64,000 nucleotides of DNA. It comes from Ulota crispa (Eukaryota > Streptophyta > Bryopsida > Orthotrichales > Orthotrichaceae). Under the pieces are notes generated by a model that searched no databases, was not told the origin of the DNA, and was given only the letters and a program-made list of their open reading frames with translations. This document shows, piece by piece, positions 47,504 through 60,804 of the stretch (the first letter of the stretch is position 1; each line of letters opens with the position of its first letter). The DNA is taken from assembly GCA_963920765.1 (NCBI GenBank), contig OY987249.1, forward strand, positions 6,864,188-6,928,187, given 5' to 3'. Both the position numbers and the translations under genes were made by a program.

Positions 47504-47632
47504 GACAATTCAAATGTTGATTGTTATTAGAAACAAACAAATTTAGAGCCAAAGCCTTGAATTGAAAATAGGAAATCTATTGCAAAGTACACTCTTGACA
47601 CTTTCTACCAATGTGGTATGTCAAGTTTTCAC

Positions 47633-47852
47633 TTAACCCCTGAAGGGGCCTTGGGTTCTAGATCTACGGTACCAAATATGGTTGCAATCAATATTCAAAA
47701 GTTTGAATTAGCTAGAAATTAAGTGTTATAACCATACATATTGAAGGGTTGTATGATGGTGGGTGCATAATTTTTTTTGGAAAGCCCTCAAAGCAGCTCA
47801 AATAAGTTTGTACATACAGCCGCAAAGGGCTTTTGGGCCGTTCAGGGGTTAA
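47633..47852. mobile_element. TTAA-flanked element of 220 bp
   Basis: Ends TTAACCCCTGAAGGGGCC and GGGCCGTTCAGGGGTTAA (complementary over about 15 positions). No similarity of the interior to other members was noticed. Confidence 0.7.
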
Positions 47853-47958
47853 AGCACAAGAATGTGAGAAGCTCCAACTAGGTAATAATATGGGAAATTG
47901 ACTTGATTTTTGTACAAACATCAGCTTTCCCTTAGATGGTAAGTTTACAAGCCTCCTA

Positions 47959-48281
47959 AGGTAGGAGGCTCTAAAACCATCTGGGCATTAAAACCTTCCA
48001 CTTTCTCAAATGTACACAGTTTGTACATGCTATTTTTATAGGCTTCAAAAATGTATAAGTGAAGTACATTTGAGGAGGTGGACGGTTTTAAAGCTCTATG
48101 TCACTTCAACTTCAAAATTACATAACTATTTCCACAAAACTCCAAAAAATATGAAACAACTTGAGATAGATGCCAATTCCTCTTATCTTTCAAGAAAAAT
48201 TTACTGAAAAATATTTCAAAAGTTTCACCTCCCAAAATCCAGTTTCAGCCCTTAGATGGACGGTTTATGAGCCTCCTACCT
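47959..48281. mobile_element. AGGTAGGAGGC-ended, TA-flanked MITE (inverted copy of 7603-7929)
   Basis: 323 bp with ends AGGTAGGAGGCTC and GAGCCTCCTACCT, flanked by TA. The interior is the reverse complement of the TBL intron 2 copy. Confidence 0.85.
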
Positions 48282-48935
48282 TACCTTACTTTGTCAAGTG
48301 TCTTTTCAACAGCGATCTACCACACCTAGCTTTAATTGTTTAATAGTGTGTAAGGAACTCAAAGATAGTACGTATGCCACATTTAACTAACTTTGATAAG
48401 TTCATGCAATTTCAGACTTTGTATGCAAAAAGAGAGAGATCTTTCAACGTTGAAGGACATAGATGCCGCCATGATTGACATAAATGTGTTGATGTTTTGC
48501 ATATCTATTTCCAGACTTTGGATGGTGCAAAATTAGTCAAATACGTCATACGTCATTAAACCTTCTTCTATCAAAATGACTAAAGAATCCTTGCATTACT
48601 TTTCTTATGGCGTACTAAAAGCAACCATGCCAAGAACTTTGCCTTCAAGTATTCCATCTTACTTAAGTCCAACTATTTTAGTAGTCTATATGTTTGTTGA
48701 ATCTTGTAGGATTTAGATGTTTTTTAGCAGGGGTTTCATGGAAGTTCTACAAGTGAACTATAAAAATGTTCAAAGAGCTAGCAAAGAGAAAAAACACTTC
48801 CTTTTGCAAAAAGTCAAGCTGAAATTTTCCTGCATTCTGATTTTGAGTTTCACAAGGGAAAGTTCGATGTTCTTTGCATTTGTTTTGGGCTTATTTTGTT
48901 TTGTGTGCAGCTTTTTAGTCCACTACTTTTGCACC
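48282..48935. other. Intergenic DNA, nothing recognised
   Basis: AT-rich, short hydrophobic frames only. No terminal repeats or gene motifs seen. Confidence 0.45.
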
Positions 48936-49222
48936 GAATATTGCATTTAGGTTGCCCTATCTTGAAAAAGTTACCTCATGATTTATCACTGGACTATTTG
49001 GCCATTGGGATGCGCATTCAACTCTCTAGGTACTTGGTTTTCACATGATTTACAATTTGAGCATTGCTATTTTGCTTTTCTGCTGCTTAGGTTGTTGTTG
49101 CTAGGTCTTTTAAAAATTGTTTATTGCAATAATTTGATGAATATTATTGAAGCAACAATAAATACTTATATAGTGAAAAATGTTAAGAAATTAGTCTAGG
49201 GCAACCTAAAAGCAATATTCAA
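48936..49222. mobile_element. Inverted-repeat element with ATTTAGGTTGCCCTA ends
   Basis: GAATATTGCATTTAGGTTGC at the left pairs with GCAACCTAAAAGCAATATTC at the right; about 287 bp between. Target duplication not defined. Confidence 0.6.
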
Positions 49223-49695
49223 TGTTGTGAAATGATTGCTTGACAAGAAGGGAGGGTGATGACTCCGTTGCATGCACTAACTTAGAGCATCTCCATCGGT
49301 CCAAGCTCTTTCAAAGTTTTCCATCTGTTTTGGCCAGCCCTCAAGCCCTTGGATCTCCACCCATGCTCTTCAAAAAGGTGGGCTCGCACTCCAACACGTC
49401 CCATAAATAAGCAATTGACCACTTATCAAGGACAGTAGAGGATAAAGTCCACTAAACTTAAGCTCAATAAAGATGAGCAATGGTTTGAAGGGCCCTTGCT
49501 CGACTTGGTAGGACCAAGTTTCTTGAGAGCATATCCACTAGTGACTCCAAACCGCTCAAAGTGGATGAAATGTGCGGCTGCCCCTCTCAAAAGCCTCTCT
49601 TGACACTGTATCCTGCCAAGTCTAGCAAGGGCCCTTCAAGCCACTATTTGTTCACTATTCACTCTAACTTTAGTGGATTATATTCTCTATTTTCC

Positions 49696-50491
49696 TTAAC
49701 CCCTAAAGGACCAACGGTCTCCATGGGGGACAAATGGATTTTAGGCATGTACCTACAACAAATCTATTTTTTGTGATTTTTTGAAACTTTTATTAAAGGT
49801 GTGGAATTCAAATATCTACGTTGGCATCTAATTTTTTCTTTGTTCTAAGATTTATTGAAGAAGTTAAACATGAATTTCCAAAAACGGGCAAGATTGGGCA
49901 GCCCAAAATTTTCTTTAAAGCTTGCATTTNNNNNNNNNNNNNNNNNNNNNNNNNNNNNNNNNNNNNNNNNNNNNNNNNNNNNNNNNNNNNNNNNNNNNNN
50001 NNNNNNNNNNNNNNNNNNNNNNNNNNNNNNNNNNNNNNNNNNNNNNNNNNNNNNNNNNNNNNNNNNNNNNNNNNNNNNNNNNNNNNNNNNNNNNNNNNNN
50101 NNNNNNNNNNNNNNNNNNNNNNNNNNNNNTAGACTTATATATACATAAAGAGCTTTGAATAATTCAATTTTCATTGATGAGATGAAAATTGAATGATTCA
50201 AAGCTCTTTATGTATATATAAGTCTAAAGGACCTATTTCATATTTTTATTTTTTTTAAATGCAAATTTGAAAGAAATTTTTGGGGTGCCCAATCTCGTCC
50301 GTTTTCTAGAAATTCATTTTAACTTCTTCAATAAACGTCAAAATGAAGAAAAAATTAAATGCCCACATAAATCTTTGAATTCCCCATCATCCATAAAATT
50401 TTCAAAAAATCACATAAAGTAGTTTAGCCATAGGTACATGCCCAAAATCCCATTTGTTCCCCAAAAGGAGGCTTGGTCCTTTAGGGGTTAA
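49696..50491. mobile_element. TTAA-flanked foldback element with assembly gap in its centre
   Basis: Ends TTAACCCCTAAAGGACCAA and GGTCCTTTAGGGGTTAA. The 230 bp at the left (to the gap) are the complement of the right end, so the arms run the whole way to the gap. A second, perfect hairpin (50130-50225, AGACTTATATATACATAAAG and complement) sits just inside the right arm. It shares its right TTAA with the next element. Confidence 0.82.
49930..50129. other. Assembly gap (200 N)
   Basis: A run of exactly 200 N, probably a placeholder of arbitrary length. It lies at the turn of a long palindrome, where short-read assembly and sequencing often fail. All reading frames across it are meaningless. 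Confidence 0.97.
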
Positions 50492-50852
50492 CCCCTAAAC
50501 TTCAAGGAGGACAAAAAATGTCCTTCGGCTCTAAAAAAAGATTCTGTGATTAAAAAAAAAGTCGTTTTTCATCTGATTTTTTCAAAAGTGATCATGAACA
50601 CATGGTCCATCATGGAAGACAAAGAATTACCTCTTGAGATGCAGTCATTTTTTTTGTAATCCAAATTGTGATAAGATTTAGAAACATGGTGCTAGCTCCC
50701 AAGCTACCCTTCTTGCAATTTTCATGAGGGCACCATGCATTGTTGACTTTTCGAACTTCTTGAAGCAATACTACTAGTGCCCATGTGCAAAACACTATAG
50801 ATTGCTACAGGCAGGGCAAGCCACGGTGATCCATCCGTCCTTTAAGGATTAA
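50488..50852. mobile_element. TTAA-flanked element, inverted copy of 47141-47503
   Basis: 365 bp from TTAACCCCTAAACTTCAAGG to CCGTCCTTTAAGGATTAA. Related to 47141-47503 in reverse complement. It abuts 49696-50491 with a single common TTAA, as expected when two elements insert at the same TTAA target. Confidence 0.82.
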
Positions 50853-51078
50853 TAAGGGGTCAACTCTGTATTTATGGGGCGTGTTGGAGTGCGAGGCCAC
50901 CTTTTTGAAGAGCATGGGTGGAGATCCAAGGGCTTGAGGGTCGACCAAAACAGATGGGAAACCTTGAAAGAGCCAAAACCAGTGGAGATGCTTTGAGAGG
51001 GCCTGAAGAGTGGAGAGTGGCTGCAGCACTTTTCATCCACTTTGAGCATGTTGGAGTCACTAATGGAGAATGATGCTC

Positions 51079-51331
51079 TTAACTCCTGAGCGCCCAAGGG
51101 GCCATATTATGGCCTCTCGGTTTTGAAATTTTTCCTTGTTTTGACCGTTATAATCTTTTCAATGGTACGGTGAAAGAAAAAGTCCTTTTTGTTGTAGCTC
51201 CGGGCCTATGTTCACTACCCATCGGTACAGTCAACTTTTGTGAATCTCTTTTAGGTACCTAAAAGATTGATTGGAATGAGTTCCAAAGGGTCTAGATTTT
51301 AGTGAACTTGTGCTGAGCGCTCAGGAGTTAA
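51079..51331. mobile_element. TTAA-flanked element of 253 bp
   Basis: Ends TTAACTCCTGAGCGCCC and GAGCGCTCAGGAGTTAA. It inserted right at the margin of the older inverted repeat. Confidence 0.72.
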
Positions 51332-52060
51332 TTCTGGCTTGGCAATCAAGTTTCTTCTCAAGAGACGTGTCGGAGATCCAATTCCACACTGCCAGCGGAA
51401 ACTCCTTTTCAACAATCGATAAAGATTCGTCGCGGTGGAGCACAACAGTGGCCGGTTGACTCGGTTCACAGTACTTGGCCGAAAGTGCGCATCAAAAAGA
51501 GGTCTGTACCGACACCTAGACAGGCCTTCATCTTCGGATGCAAGTGCAAATCGGTAGATTTCACCTGATCATAGTTGCACAAGGTTCGTGCAGCAGGAGC
51601 ACGGAATGACTGATAAATACGCGCTCGTAGCAGCGGTGAGTATCATTTGCATGGCATGCACGTTCGGGACCCGAGCTCGGGCAGTGTCGGATCGAATGAT
51701 TCTGAGTGGGCATGATCGAGGGGCTCCATGTCAAGAGCTCTATTGAACTGTATCGATCTTTTTTCTTGACCTGGAGTTTATTCCTGCCAAATCCGTGTAG
51801 CTCCGGTCAGTGCGAGTTTGGAGCCATGCAGGGCGAGGCTTATCAATTGCCTTGAATCTGGAACTCCACCACCCTACCATTCGTGCTCGGGTTGTAGCTC
51901 CGGTGTACGTACATATTGGAGCTCCAGGACCTGCTTGGCTCAGCCGCTTGTTTGTGCGGGGAACTGAGGCGAGCTCCTAATTCTGAACAGGTATTGCCCA
52001 AACTTCCCATTCGTATTAGATTCACAACGCCATATTCATTAAATTGGGAAAACTAGATTC
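51332..52060. other. GC-richer unique DNA, no gene assigned
   Basis: Composition here is closer to the coding genes than to the repeats, and short open frames exist on both strands (for example 51843-52025 minus). I see no family motif or matching exon set. It may be a gene fragment or regulatory sequence. Confidence 0.3.
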
Positions 52061-52067
52061 CCAAGTT

Positions 52068-52943
52068 GTACAGAGGGGTATAACAAGCTTACAAACTGCC
52101 TATTTTAGGCATTCAATTCTTGTAACAAAATGTAGAGTATGATTGGTACATTTTTGTCAAATTTTTTGTCATTGCATCCTTATGCAATCCCAATCAAGCA
52201 TACCAAATTTCAGTTCCTAAAAATCATAACTCCATTTTTGGTGAATTATTTTGTAAGAAATTCATGGTTTTACATGATAATTGATTGAAAAACATTGGTG
52301 ATGAATTTTTGAGATTTGATTCCATGGATATGTAGAAAACATCCATACGCACATCATCCATGCTAAAAAGAACCCTCTTAAATAACAAAACTTTGAGCTA
52401 CAAATAATTATGTGAATTTTGTGATAGGCCTAAATTTTGTAAAACAATTTTTTTAATTTTTTAACTTGATTTTCATCAAGTAAACAGAATGTCATGTTTA
52501 GAGATACAAACCTAATTACAATATTTGAGTCAAACAACAAATTTTATTTTCATAGAAATTTATATGTTTTACAAATTTGGCCTATCACAAGTTTCACATA
52601 ATCTTTTGTAGCTCAAAGTTTTGTTATTTAAGAGGGTTCTTTTTAGCATGGATGATGTGCGTATGGATGTTTTCTACATATCCATGGAATCAAATCTCAA
52701 AAATTCATCACCAATATTTTTCAATCAATTATCATGTAAAACCATGAATTTCTTACAAAATAATTCACCAAAAATGGAGTTTTGATTTTTAGGAACTGAA
52801 ATTTGGTACACTTGCTTTATATTGCATAAGGATGCAATGACAAAAAATTTGACAAAAATGTACCAATCATATTCTACGTTTTGTTACAAAAATTGAATGC
52901 CTAAAATAGGCAGTTTGTAAGCTTGTTATACCCCTCTATACTT
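52068..52943. mobile_element. Large foldback element with arms of about 400 bp
   Basis: The left arm (from CAGAGGGGTATAACAAGCTT) and right arm (to AAGCTTGTTATACCCCTCT) are complementary almost throughout. Loop near 52440-52560. Internal words TGATTGAAAAACATTGGTGA, GATTTGATTCCATGGATAT and CATCCATACGCACATC are shared with the element at 61177-62145. Confidence 0.85.
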
Positions 52944-53450
52944 CACCTTAAACCCAGCATTTCTCATTAAATTGTTTAGAGTTTTAAACACCAAATTCAA
53001 AGGTATCAGATTTAGTCTTAGCCACTGAGATTTTGTCCCTTGCAAATTCCTCCTCTCAAGTGAGGGCACTTGTACCAAAAAAATGTTGCTAAAACCTAAA
53101 GCTCAATTTAAGGTGATCACCTTAAACCTAGTTTATTCCCAAAATGGGTTTTTTTTCCCAAATTATCGAATATATGGCATTTCACACTTTGTTGCTTATT
53201 TGCAATTGTTGGAAGTGACATGCAATCCACGCCGTTGCTAATATCTGATGCGGAGTATGAGCATCTCCATTCAAGTTGTCCTAGGTGAGATAATAGGAAT
53301 GCTAGCAAGTCGATGGTGATGATGGAAGAGGTTGATAAGGATGAGGTGATATGTGCATTCATTAGTGTGGACATCTCCGGAGAGGGACTTGGTTGTTAGT
53401 TTAAATGAAGCTCTTCTTGTTGAACGGTTGCTTGCAACCTCCAGCAAGAA

Positions 53451-54794
53451 TTGTTGGTTGTGAGGAGAGTATGGTTGGAGATACTGAATGTGCTTGTTCC
53501 TTTGTGGGAGGCTCATTCTAAAGCATCCGCTGCCAAGGATGGGGAGGTGCGAGGCAGTACTACGGGGTTTTTTTTGCACTTTGCATCACTTGCCTCTGGG
53601 CTGTGGTATCGGCGCAAAGTGGTAAGGAGGGGCTATGCGATGTGTGCCCTGTGGAATGCGTTGGAAAACATTGTGTACGATATTGGTGGACTACCATGTG
53701 AGGTTTTTTTGTCACCTTGGTTGTTTTGACCATGGACGTTGGGGGGTGTTCAAAGTCTGCGTACACAAGCACAATACAAACTCTTATTCAGACACTTATG
53801 GGAAGTGTTTTTAATCCTCTATTTATGGTGGTTGAAATGCTTGAGAATGCCATCGTTGGCATGGCAATGGTAAGCAACCTTCGTGAGGTGCATGGAGATG
53901 AAGTCGTTGCTCCGTGGTTTCCATGGAGTAAAGCCCAAGTCAAGATCATCGTGGGGTCTGAAATTGTTGTGAATTTATCATCAAATGTTCACAAAGAAGT
54001 TGCCAAGAGTTTGAATGTCTTTTATGAATCACCACAAGTACAAGATTTTTCTGAGGCAATCGTGGTTGGGGCTAAGGTGGAAGATTCTAGTCAATACAAT
54101 GTTGATCTTACACGTCATGGAGAACTAGCCTTGTTGAGAGCAAATGCGCTTCCACCATATGATCAACTCAAAATTCTTCGAGGGAACTCTACTTTGGGGA
54201 TGATTGTTGCGGCAGTCCAAGCTGTAGGCTACTTGTATGCAATTATAGTTCGTTGCATTCAAGGTCTTTGAGTGAGTCCCGTGGAAGTTATTGCTAGTTG
54301 CATGAACATTGTGGTTCTCATGAAAGTAGTGCTCCATAATTATGCAAGCGTTGGACATAGGCCCTTGCTTGTATACTTGACTTTTGATGAAGAAGCAAGG
54401 TTCATAGCAGAATGCAACAAGGTGAGATATTTTGTTTTCAAAACTAATATCAAAGGTAGGATTATAAGTTGCATAGCAATAGCGGGTCTATCCTTGGTGG
54501 CCGTTTACTTCATTATAAGTTTTAAATGTGTCTCATGTATACAATGCATGGTGCCAATTGTGTTGTTTCAAGGAAGTCTTGTTATGGAGTTAATAGTAGC
54601 ATTTTTAGCTTTTTTTTAGGAAAGATGTACAAGGGGATAGGTTATTTCCATTCATGCTGATGCCCTTCACTGTTTTGTTGAATATGGTGGGGTATGTATG
54701 GGCTTTAGTTGCAAGTTTCAAGTATTGGAAGGTAGAGGAGTTTGATGTTCAATCATCAAGTTACCTTTCACAAGTACTACCATACGTAGGGTGA
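53451..54794 (+). pseudogene. Broken intronless gene for a multi-pass membrane protein, family unknown
   Basis: Open pieces occur in succession: 53451-53729; 53717-54619 in another frame, broken by an in-frame TGA at 54269-54271; and 54624-54794 in a third frame. The middle reads on across the TGA without change of character (MIVAAVQAVGYLYAIIVRCI, then SPVEVIASCMNIVVLMKVVL, HRPLLVYLTFDEEARFIAEC). The last piece (FPFMLMPFTVLLNMVGYVWA) supplies another membrane segment. Repeated 20-residue hydrophobic stretches suggest at least five membrane helices. I do not recognise the family; the proline-glutamate word 'SPVEVI' followed by a helix and 'HRPL' looks like a conserved core. One stop and two frame changes argue for a decayed copy. 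Confidence 0.5.
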
Positions 54795-55587
54795 TTTGAG
54801 GGTTAGTGTAGGATTCATTTGTAAGTTGATAGTATTATGTCATGCAATGACATGATGAATACATATGTAATTTGTTGGACACTTTTTTATTGTTAGAATA
54901 AATTATTCTTTTGGATATGAACCTTAAGTATCTTCATAATGTAATTTGTTTCTTTAAAAAGTTTGTTCAAGAAGTCACAACCCCATGAAGCAAAACTTTG
55001 AGGATTTGGTCCTCAAATTGTACTTTGTAAACCATCAAGGTGTCAAAATGTCATACACTTCTTAAGAATCAAAATCTAAGCTACTTAATTTCACATGATA
55101 CATTCTTCATTGTATAAAACCAAAAATTCTCTAAAAATTGTGCAACAGCCAATATAAGAAGCTAATAGTCTTCATTCAAACAAGCATGCAATTTTCTATA
55201 GATATGCTTAACTCCCTCCCCTCTTTGGTGAAACACATTATTTTATCTCATGACAATCCTTTGTTATCTCTATCTTCCAACAATATTGATGGAAATCAAC
55301 CAACTACACACCAAATCAACGATAGCCAATAGAATCCAAGAGAAGGACACTACACCAACAATGGCAAAGAGAAAGTCAACAAGTAAAAATAAATGTCCAA
55401 AAATGCCAACATTTGATATCAAATTGAACAATAGATCTAATTTTATAGCAATTTTCAGATGGTAAGGTGTCACTAGGACCAATTTCTCTCTGTGTACACC
55501 AAAGTTTGGTTTCTGTTCAGTTGACCTACTGATATGGGATGCCCTCAAGCAGATCAATTTTGACAAAGAGCACCGCCAAGGTGAAGC
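54795..55587. other. Intergenic DNA, nothing recognised
   Basis: AT-rich to 55440, then slightly GC-richer. No gene motif or terminal repeats noticed. Confidence 0.45.
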
Positions 55588-55908
55588 TCACCCGAGCACG
55601 TTTGCAAAACTCCAGTCTTCCACAAGCAAAACAGGCAAACCTTCTGCAACAACAACACAACCCTCTGCTATCAACAGCTGTGCTGAAGTGGTGCACCATG
55701 AGTAAAAGCGCTTAAATTCATAATCCTTTGCTGTCAGCATAAACACTTGAAAGCCATAGGTCTCTTGCATCCACGGGCTCTTATCGAGTAAGGTGGAAGC
55801 ACCCATATCCAATAACTTAAGCGATTCTGCAAAAAACTTCAAAGAGCTTGAGGAAAAAAAAAATCCCATGTAAGAAGATAAGAAATATTGGGATTGCAAA
55901 TTTTTCAT
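55588..55908 (-). CDS. Uncharacterised ORF, possibly the 3' part of the F-box gene
   Basis: A 106-codon frame containing GASTLLDKSPWMQETYGFQV and VVVAEGLPVLLVEDWSF. No family is certain. It lies downstream of, and on the same strand as, the F-box exon at 56343-56567, at a distance an intron could span. A good donor (CACGGACCG|GTAAGC) occurs near 56268 between them, but the frame from the F-box exon does not reach it. It may be a real terminal exon, a relic or chance. Confidence 0.25.
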   Translation of the reverse strand: MKNLQSQYFLSSYMGFFFSSSSLKFFAESLKLLDMGASTLLDKSPWMQETYGFQVFMLTAKDYEFKRFYSWCTTSAQLLIAEGCVVVAEGLPVLLVEDWSFANVLG

Positions 55909-56342
55909 AATTTATTTGCAAAACAAAAATTATTGTGAATTTTGGGAGTCAAAAAGTGTTCTGGACCCATTGCCAATGTCTAAATGTATGCAATTCCGGT
56001 AATAGCCAAAGTACTTTCAGCTCATTACTTCCTACCTCACTTTGAGACATGTGGCATGACTTAAGTGACCCCAACCTTGAAACGGACAGAAAAATGCATT
56101 CCAAAACACCTATTCTTGCTCATGGTGGAATAGCACACCCTACTAGTTGGGTATGGAGCGTTGGTAGAAATGGGTGCTTCCACCTTACATTCAGGATTTC
56201 AAGAGAATATGAACGGATGGAATGTGCTGGAATCGTGACACTGAGGCCATTCATAATGCTTACCGGTCCGTGATGAGCAGCTGACGTGGTGAAGCTCCTG
56301 GTAAAAGCAAGGTTTGGGAAGACGAGAATGCACTAGTTCTAC

Positions 56343-56567
56343 TCATTTGCTTGTGGAGACGGCAGTTCGAAACAACGGCAGCTCGTGCACGTAGCGGTTG
56401 ATCCCGTTGTTGAAGCTCTTGCTCACAGCACACACTCGAAACAGGCTCCGCCACCGAAGACGCCTGAAAATCTTTTGCTGCACCTCTTCTGGCAGCTTGG
56501 CCCAGAAATCCTCCATTTCTCCACCGCCTTCAGTCTCAAGCTCAATTTCTTCACTCTCGGAGGCCAT
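56343..56567 (-). CDS. F-box protein, short or truncated
   Basis: 74 codons from an ATG at 56565-56567. After an acidic N-terminus (ESEEIELETEGGGEME) comes a clear F-box: FWAKLPEEVQQKIFRRLRWR then LFRVCAVSKSFN, with the usual Leu-Pro, Arg-Leu and Val-Cys-Ser-Lys positions. F-box domains bind SKP1 and place the protein in an SCF ubiquitin ligase. The frame stops 30 residues after the domain, with no substrate-binding repeats. Either an unrecognised splice leads to downstream exons, or the gene is broken. Another frame stays open to a strong donor at about 56268, which supports a frame disruption. Confidence 0.6.
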   Translation of the reverse strand: MASESEEIELETEGGGEMEDFWAKLPEEVQQKIFRRLRWRSLFRVCAVSKSFNNGINRYVHELPLFRTAVSTSK

Positions 56568-56782
56568 GGCTAAGCCGATCCCTGTCCTTCAACTCACCTA
56601 ACTAAGACACCACGTCACATGCGATCACCTGTGCTCTTTTACAGAACTGTACCGCATCAACATACCCGACCTGGAAGAGATGGCGCACAAGTTATAAAGA
56701 AAAAAGAGATAGAACACTTGGTAAGAAACGCCCTATTGGTGTTGAAGAAACGGGGATGAAACATGGACAGTGGTCAAGCAAC

Positions 56783-56895
56783 GGGTATGTTCACACGAGT
56801 GGTAGTAGCAAAGGAAAATTAGATGCATTTGGACACATTTTTAGATTGCATTCATATTACTAATGCCCCTCCTAACACCAAGTGTGAACATACCC
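56783..56895. mobile_element. GGGTATGTTCACAC-ended MITE, copy 2
   Basis: 113 bp with perfect 14-bp inverted ends (GGGTATGTTCACAC / GTGTGAACATACCC). Related in the same orientation to 34722-34832 in NPF intron 1. It lies upstream of the F-box exon. Confidence 0.85.
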
Positions 56896-57894
56896 TAAGA
56901 AATGAACAGCCACAAGAACGCGTCCGCAGAACACGGCAGAGAGCACGTCAACAAAATACTGTACTGTACACTTGAAAGGAGTTGCCTACACTCAACCAGA
57001 CCTCTTTTATATGAACTCCAAACCAACAAATTTGAATACCCTGCACACTTGTCACAATATCACTGGTTGTGAGCACACCTTGTCACACATCAAAGTATGT
57101 CATGATAGTTTGCTTTGCAATTTCAAGCAAATAGATTGAAGAGGTCAAGTTATATACAGATTTTCAAGATAAATATTGAGAATGTGTAATTACAAAGTGA
57201 GCAGTTAACGAGGGTTGAGTGATACCTAAAAGGATAACGCATGGGTTAGGCAATGCGGTGAAGAATGAAGATATCCAACTTGGACCCTGAAAAGGTAAGT
57301 CATTCAATATATCTGTCAGTGAAATCCTGATTTATGAGGCAAAAACGGTAAAAAGTAAAAAGAGCGTGTCACCGACAAATCTGCTGCTCTATGTTTAGTA
57401 GTCGGTCGTAGTAAACACTTTGTGTTTTCATGGCGTCCAAGCTATCACCGTGGCCATGAAGTAATCCCAGAGTTACGCTGGCGGGTTCCGTTGACAATTC
57501 ATGCATCCCAGTGTTTCTGATGAATTTCGCGAAAATTACAACGTACCTCACGTTCAGAAAAAACGCCAAGATCGAAACCTATTTTCACCAAGCTCCCCAA
57601 AAGTATTAATAGTACCAACTGTGCTGGAGATCTACAACTCATGGCTCTGCTTGGCATCGTTAATAAAAATTATCATCAAGATTGCATGATAAAAGAAGGA
57701 ACCCTTGGGAGTAAGAATATGAATATGACTTGATTTATATGATGGTCTTTACAAAGTTCCAAATATCATGACAGAGAACCGCTACATGATGCGGTATACA
57801 CTACATGAAACTATGCACTATCAGGCAACTTATGGTCTAAGAGAAACTATTTGCAAAGAAAAATTTCGAAAGGACAGTGAGGCTACTGTTTCAA
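56896..57894. other. Intergenic DNA and presumed RPT3 3' UTR
   Basis: Contains a 66-codon minus-strand frame (57369-57569) without recognised motifs. The RPT3 3' UTR should occupy the right-hand part. No other feature seen. Confidence 0.45.
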
Positions 57895-60229
<2,335 letters not shown>

Positions 60230-60530
60230 GCTTGCAATGGATATGTGCAACGAAACCCTAATGCAAGGTTCGAGTTGAAGCTTGGTGAGCAAAGAGACTC
60301 GCCCTCCGAGTGGAACAAGACGACCCCAACCGCCTTGGATGAAAGAGATGTGTGGATGAAAGAGATGCGTGGATGAAAGAGATGCGTGGATGAATGGGAT
60401 GTGTAGATGAATGAGATGTATAGATGAATGAGATGTGGATGGACGAAAAGGAAACTCCCGACAGAGTGACCCTTCCTTCCGAATATTGACACCCTTACCT
60501 CTATAATTGCACATTTCTGGTAATTGCAGT
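60230..60530 (-). promoter_or_regulatory. RPT3 5' leader / proximal promoter with short tandem repeat
   Basis: Includes the telo-box at 60253-60261 and, at 60338-60442, about seven copies of a 14-16 bp unit GATGAA(A/T)GAGATG(C/T)GT. The region happens to be open in the RPT3 frame, but the RPT3 start at 60229 agrees with family length. The upstream frame encodes only the low-complexity repeat. Confidence 0.6.
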
Positions 60531-60804
60531 GTTTGTACTAGGGGTAGTCACGGCTTCTTGTACAATGAAAAGAGAATGGAGATTGAGAAGTTCTGGAGAG
60601 AAAGAGGAGCCCGTAGGAGCTCATTCTTTGTGAAGATGGTGTGACATCTCATTTGTTTGTTTTGGAGAATGAGAATGGGGATTGATTACTTGCTTATAAA
60701 GGATGCATCAATTATTGCGCTCTTTACCAACAAGAGTAATCATTTCTTGATAAAAACAAGCACAACAAGGTGAAAGGTGGGGTACAACAGGTGAAACTTC
60801 TCTT

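Larger units (their letters stand above)
49278..51075. repeat. Outer inverted repeat split by younger TTAA elements
   Basis: 49278-49409 (CAAGCCCTTGGATCTCCACC, GCTCTTCAAAAAGGTGGGCT) is repeated in inverted orientation at about 50875-51010. 49530-49600 is likewise related to 51010-51075 (AGTGACTCCAA, CTCAAAGTGGATGAAA). The two arms enclose the elements 49696-50491 and 50488-50852, so they represent an older foldback element opened by later insertions. Confidence 0.7.

Noticed and set aside
60230-60514. In-frame upstream extension of RPT3
   Set aside because: It encodes only the GATGAAAGAGATG tandem repeat and leader; the ATG at 60229 gives the family's usual length and a proper context.
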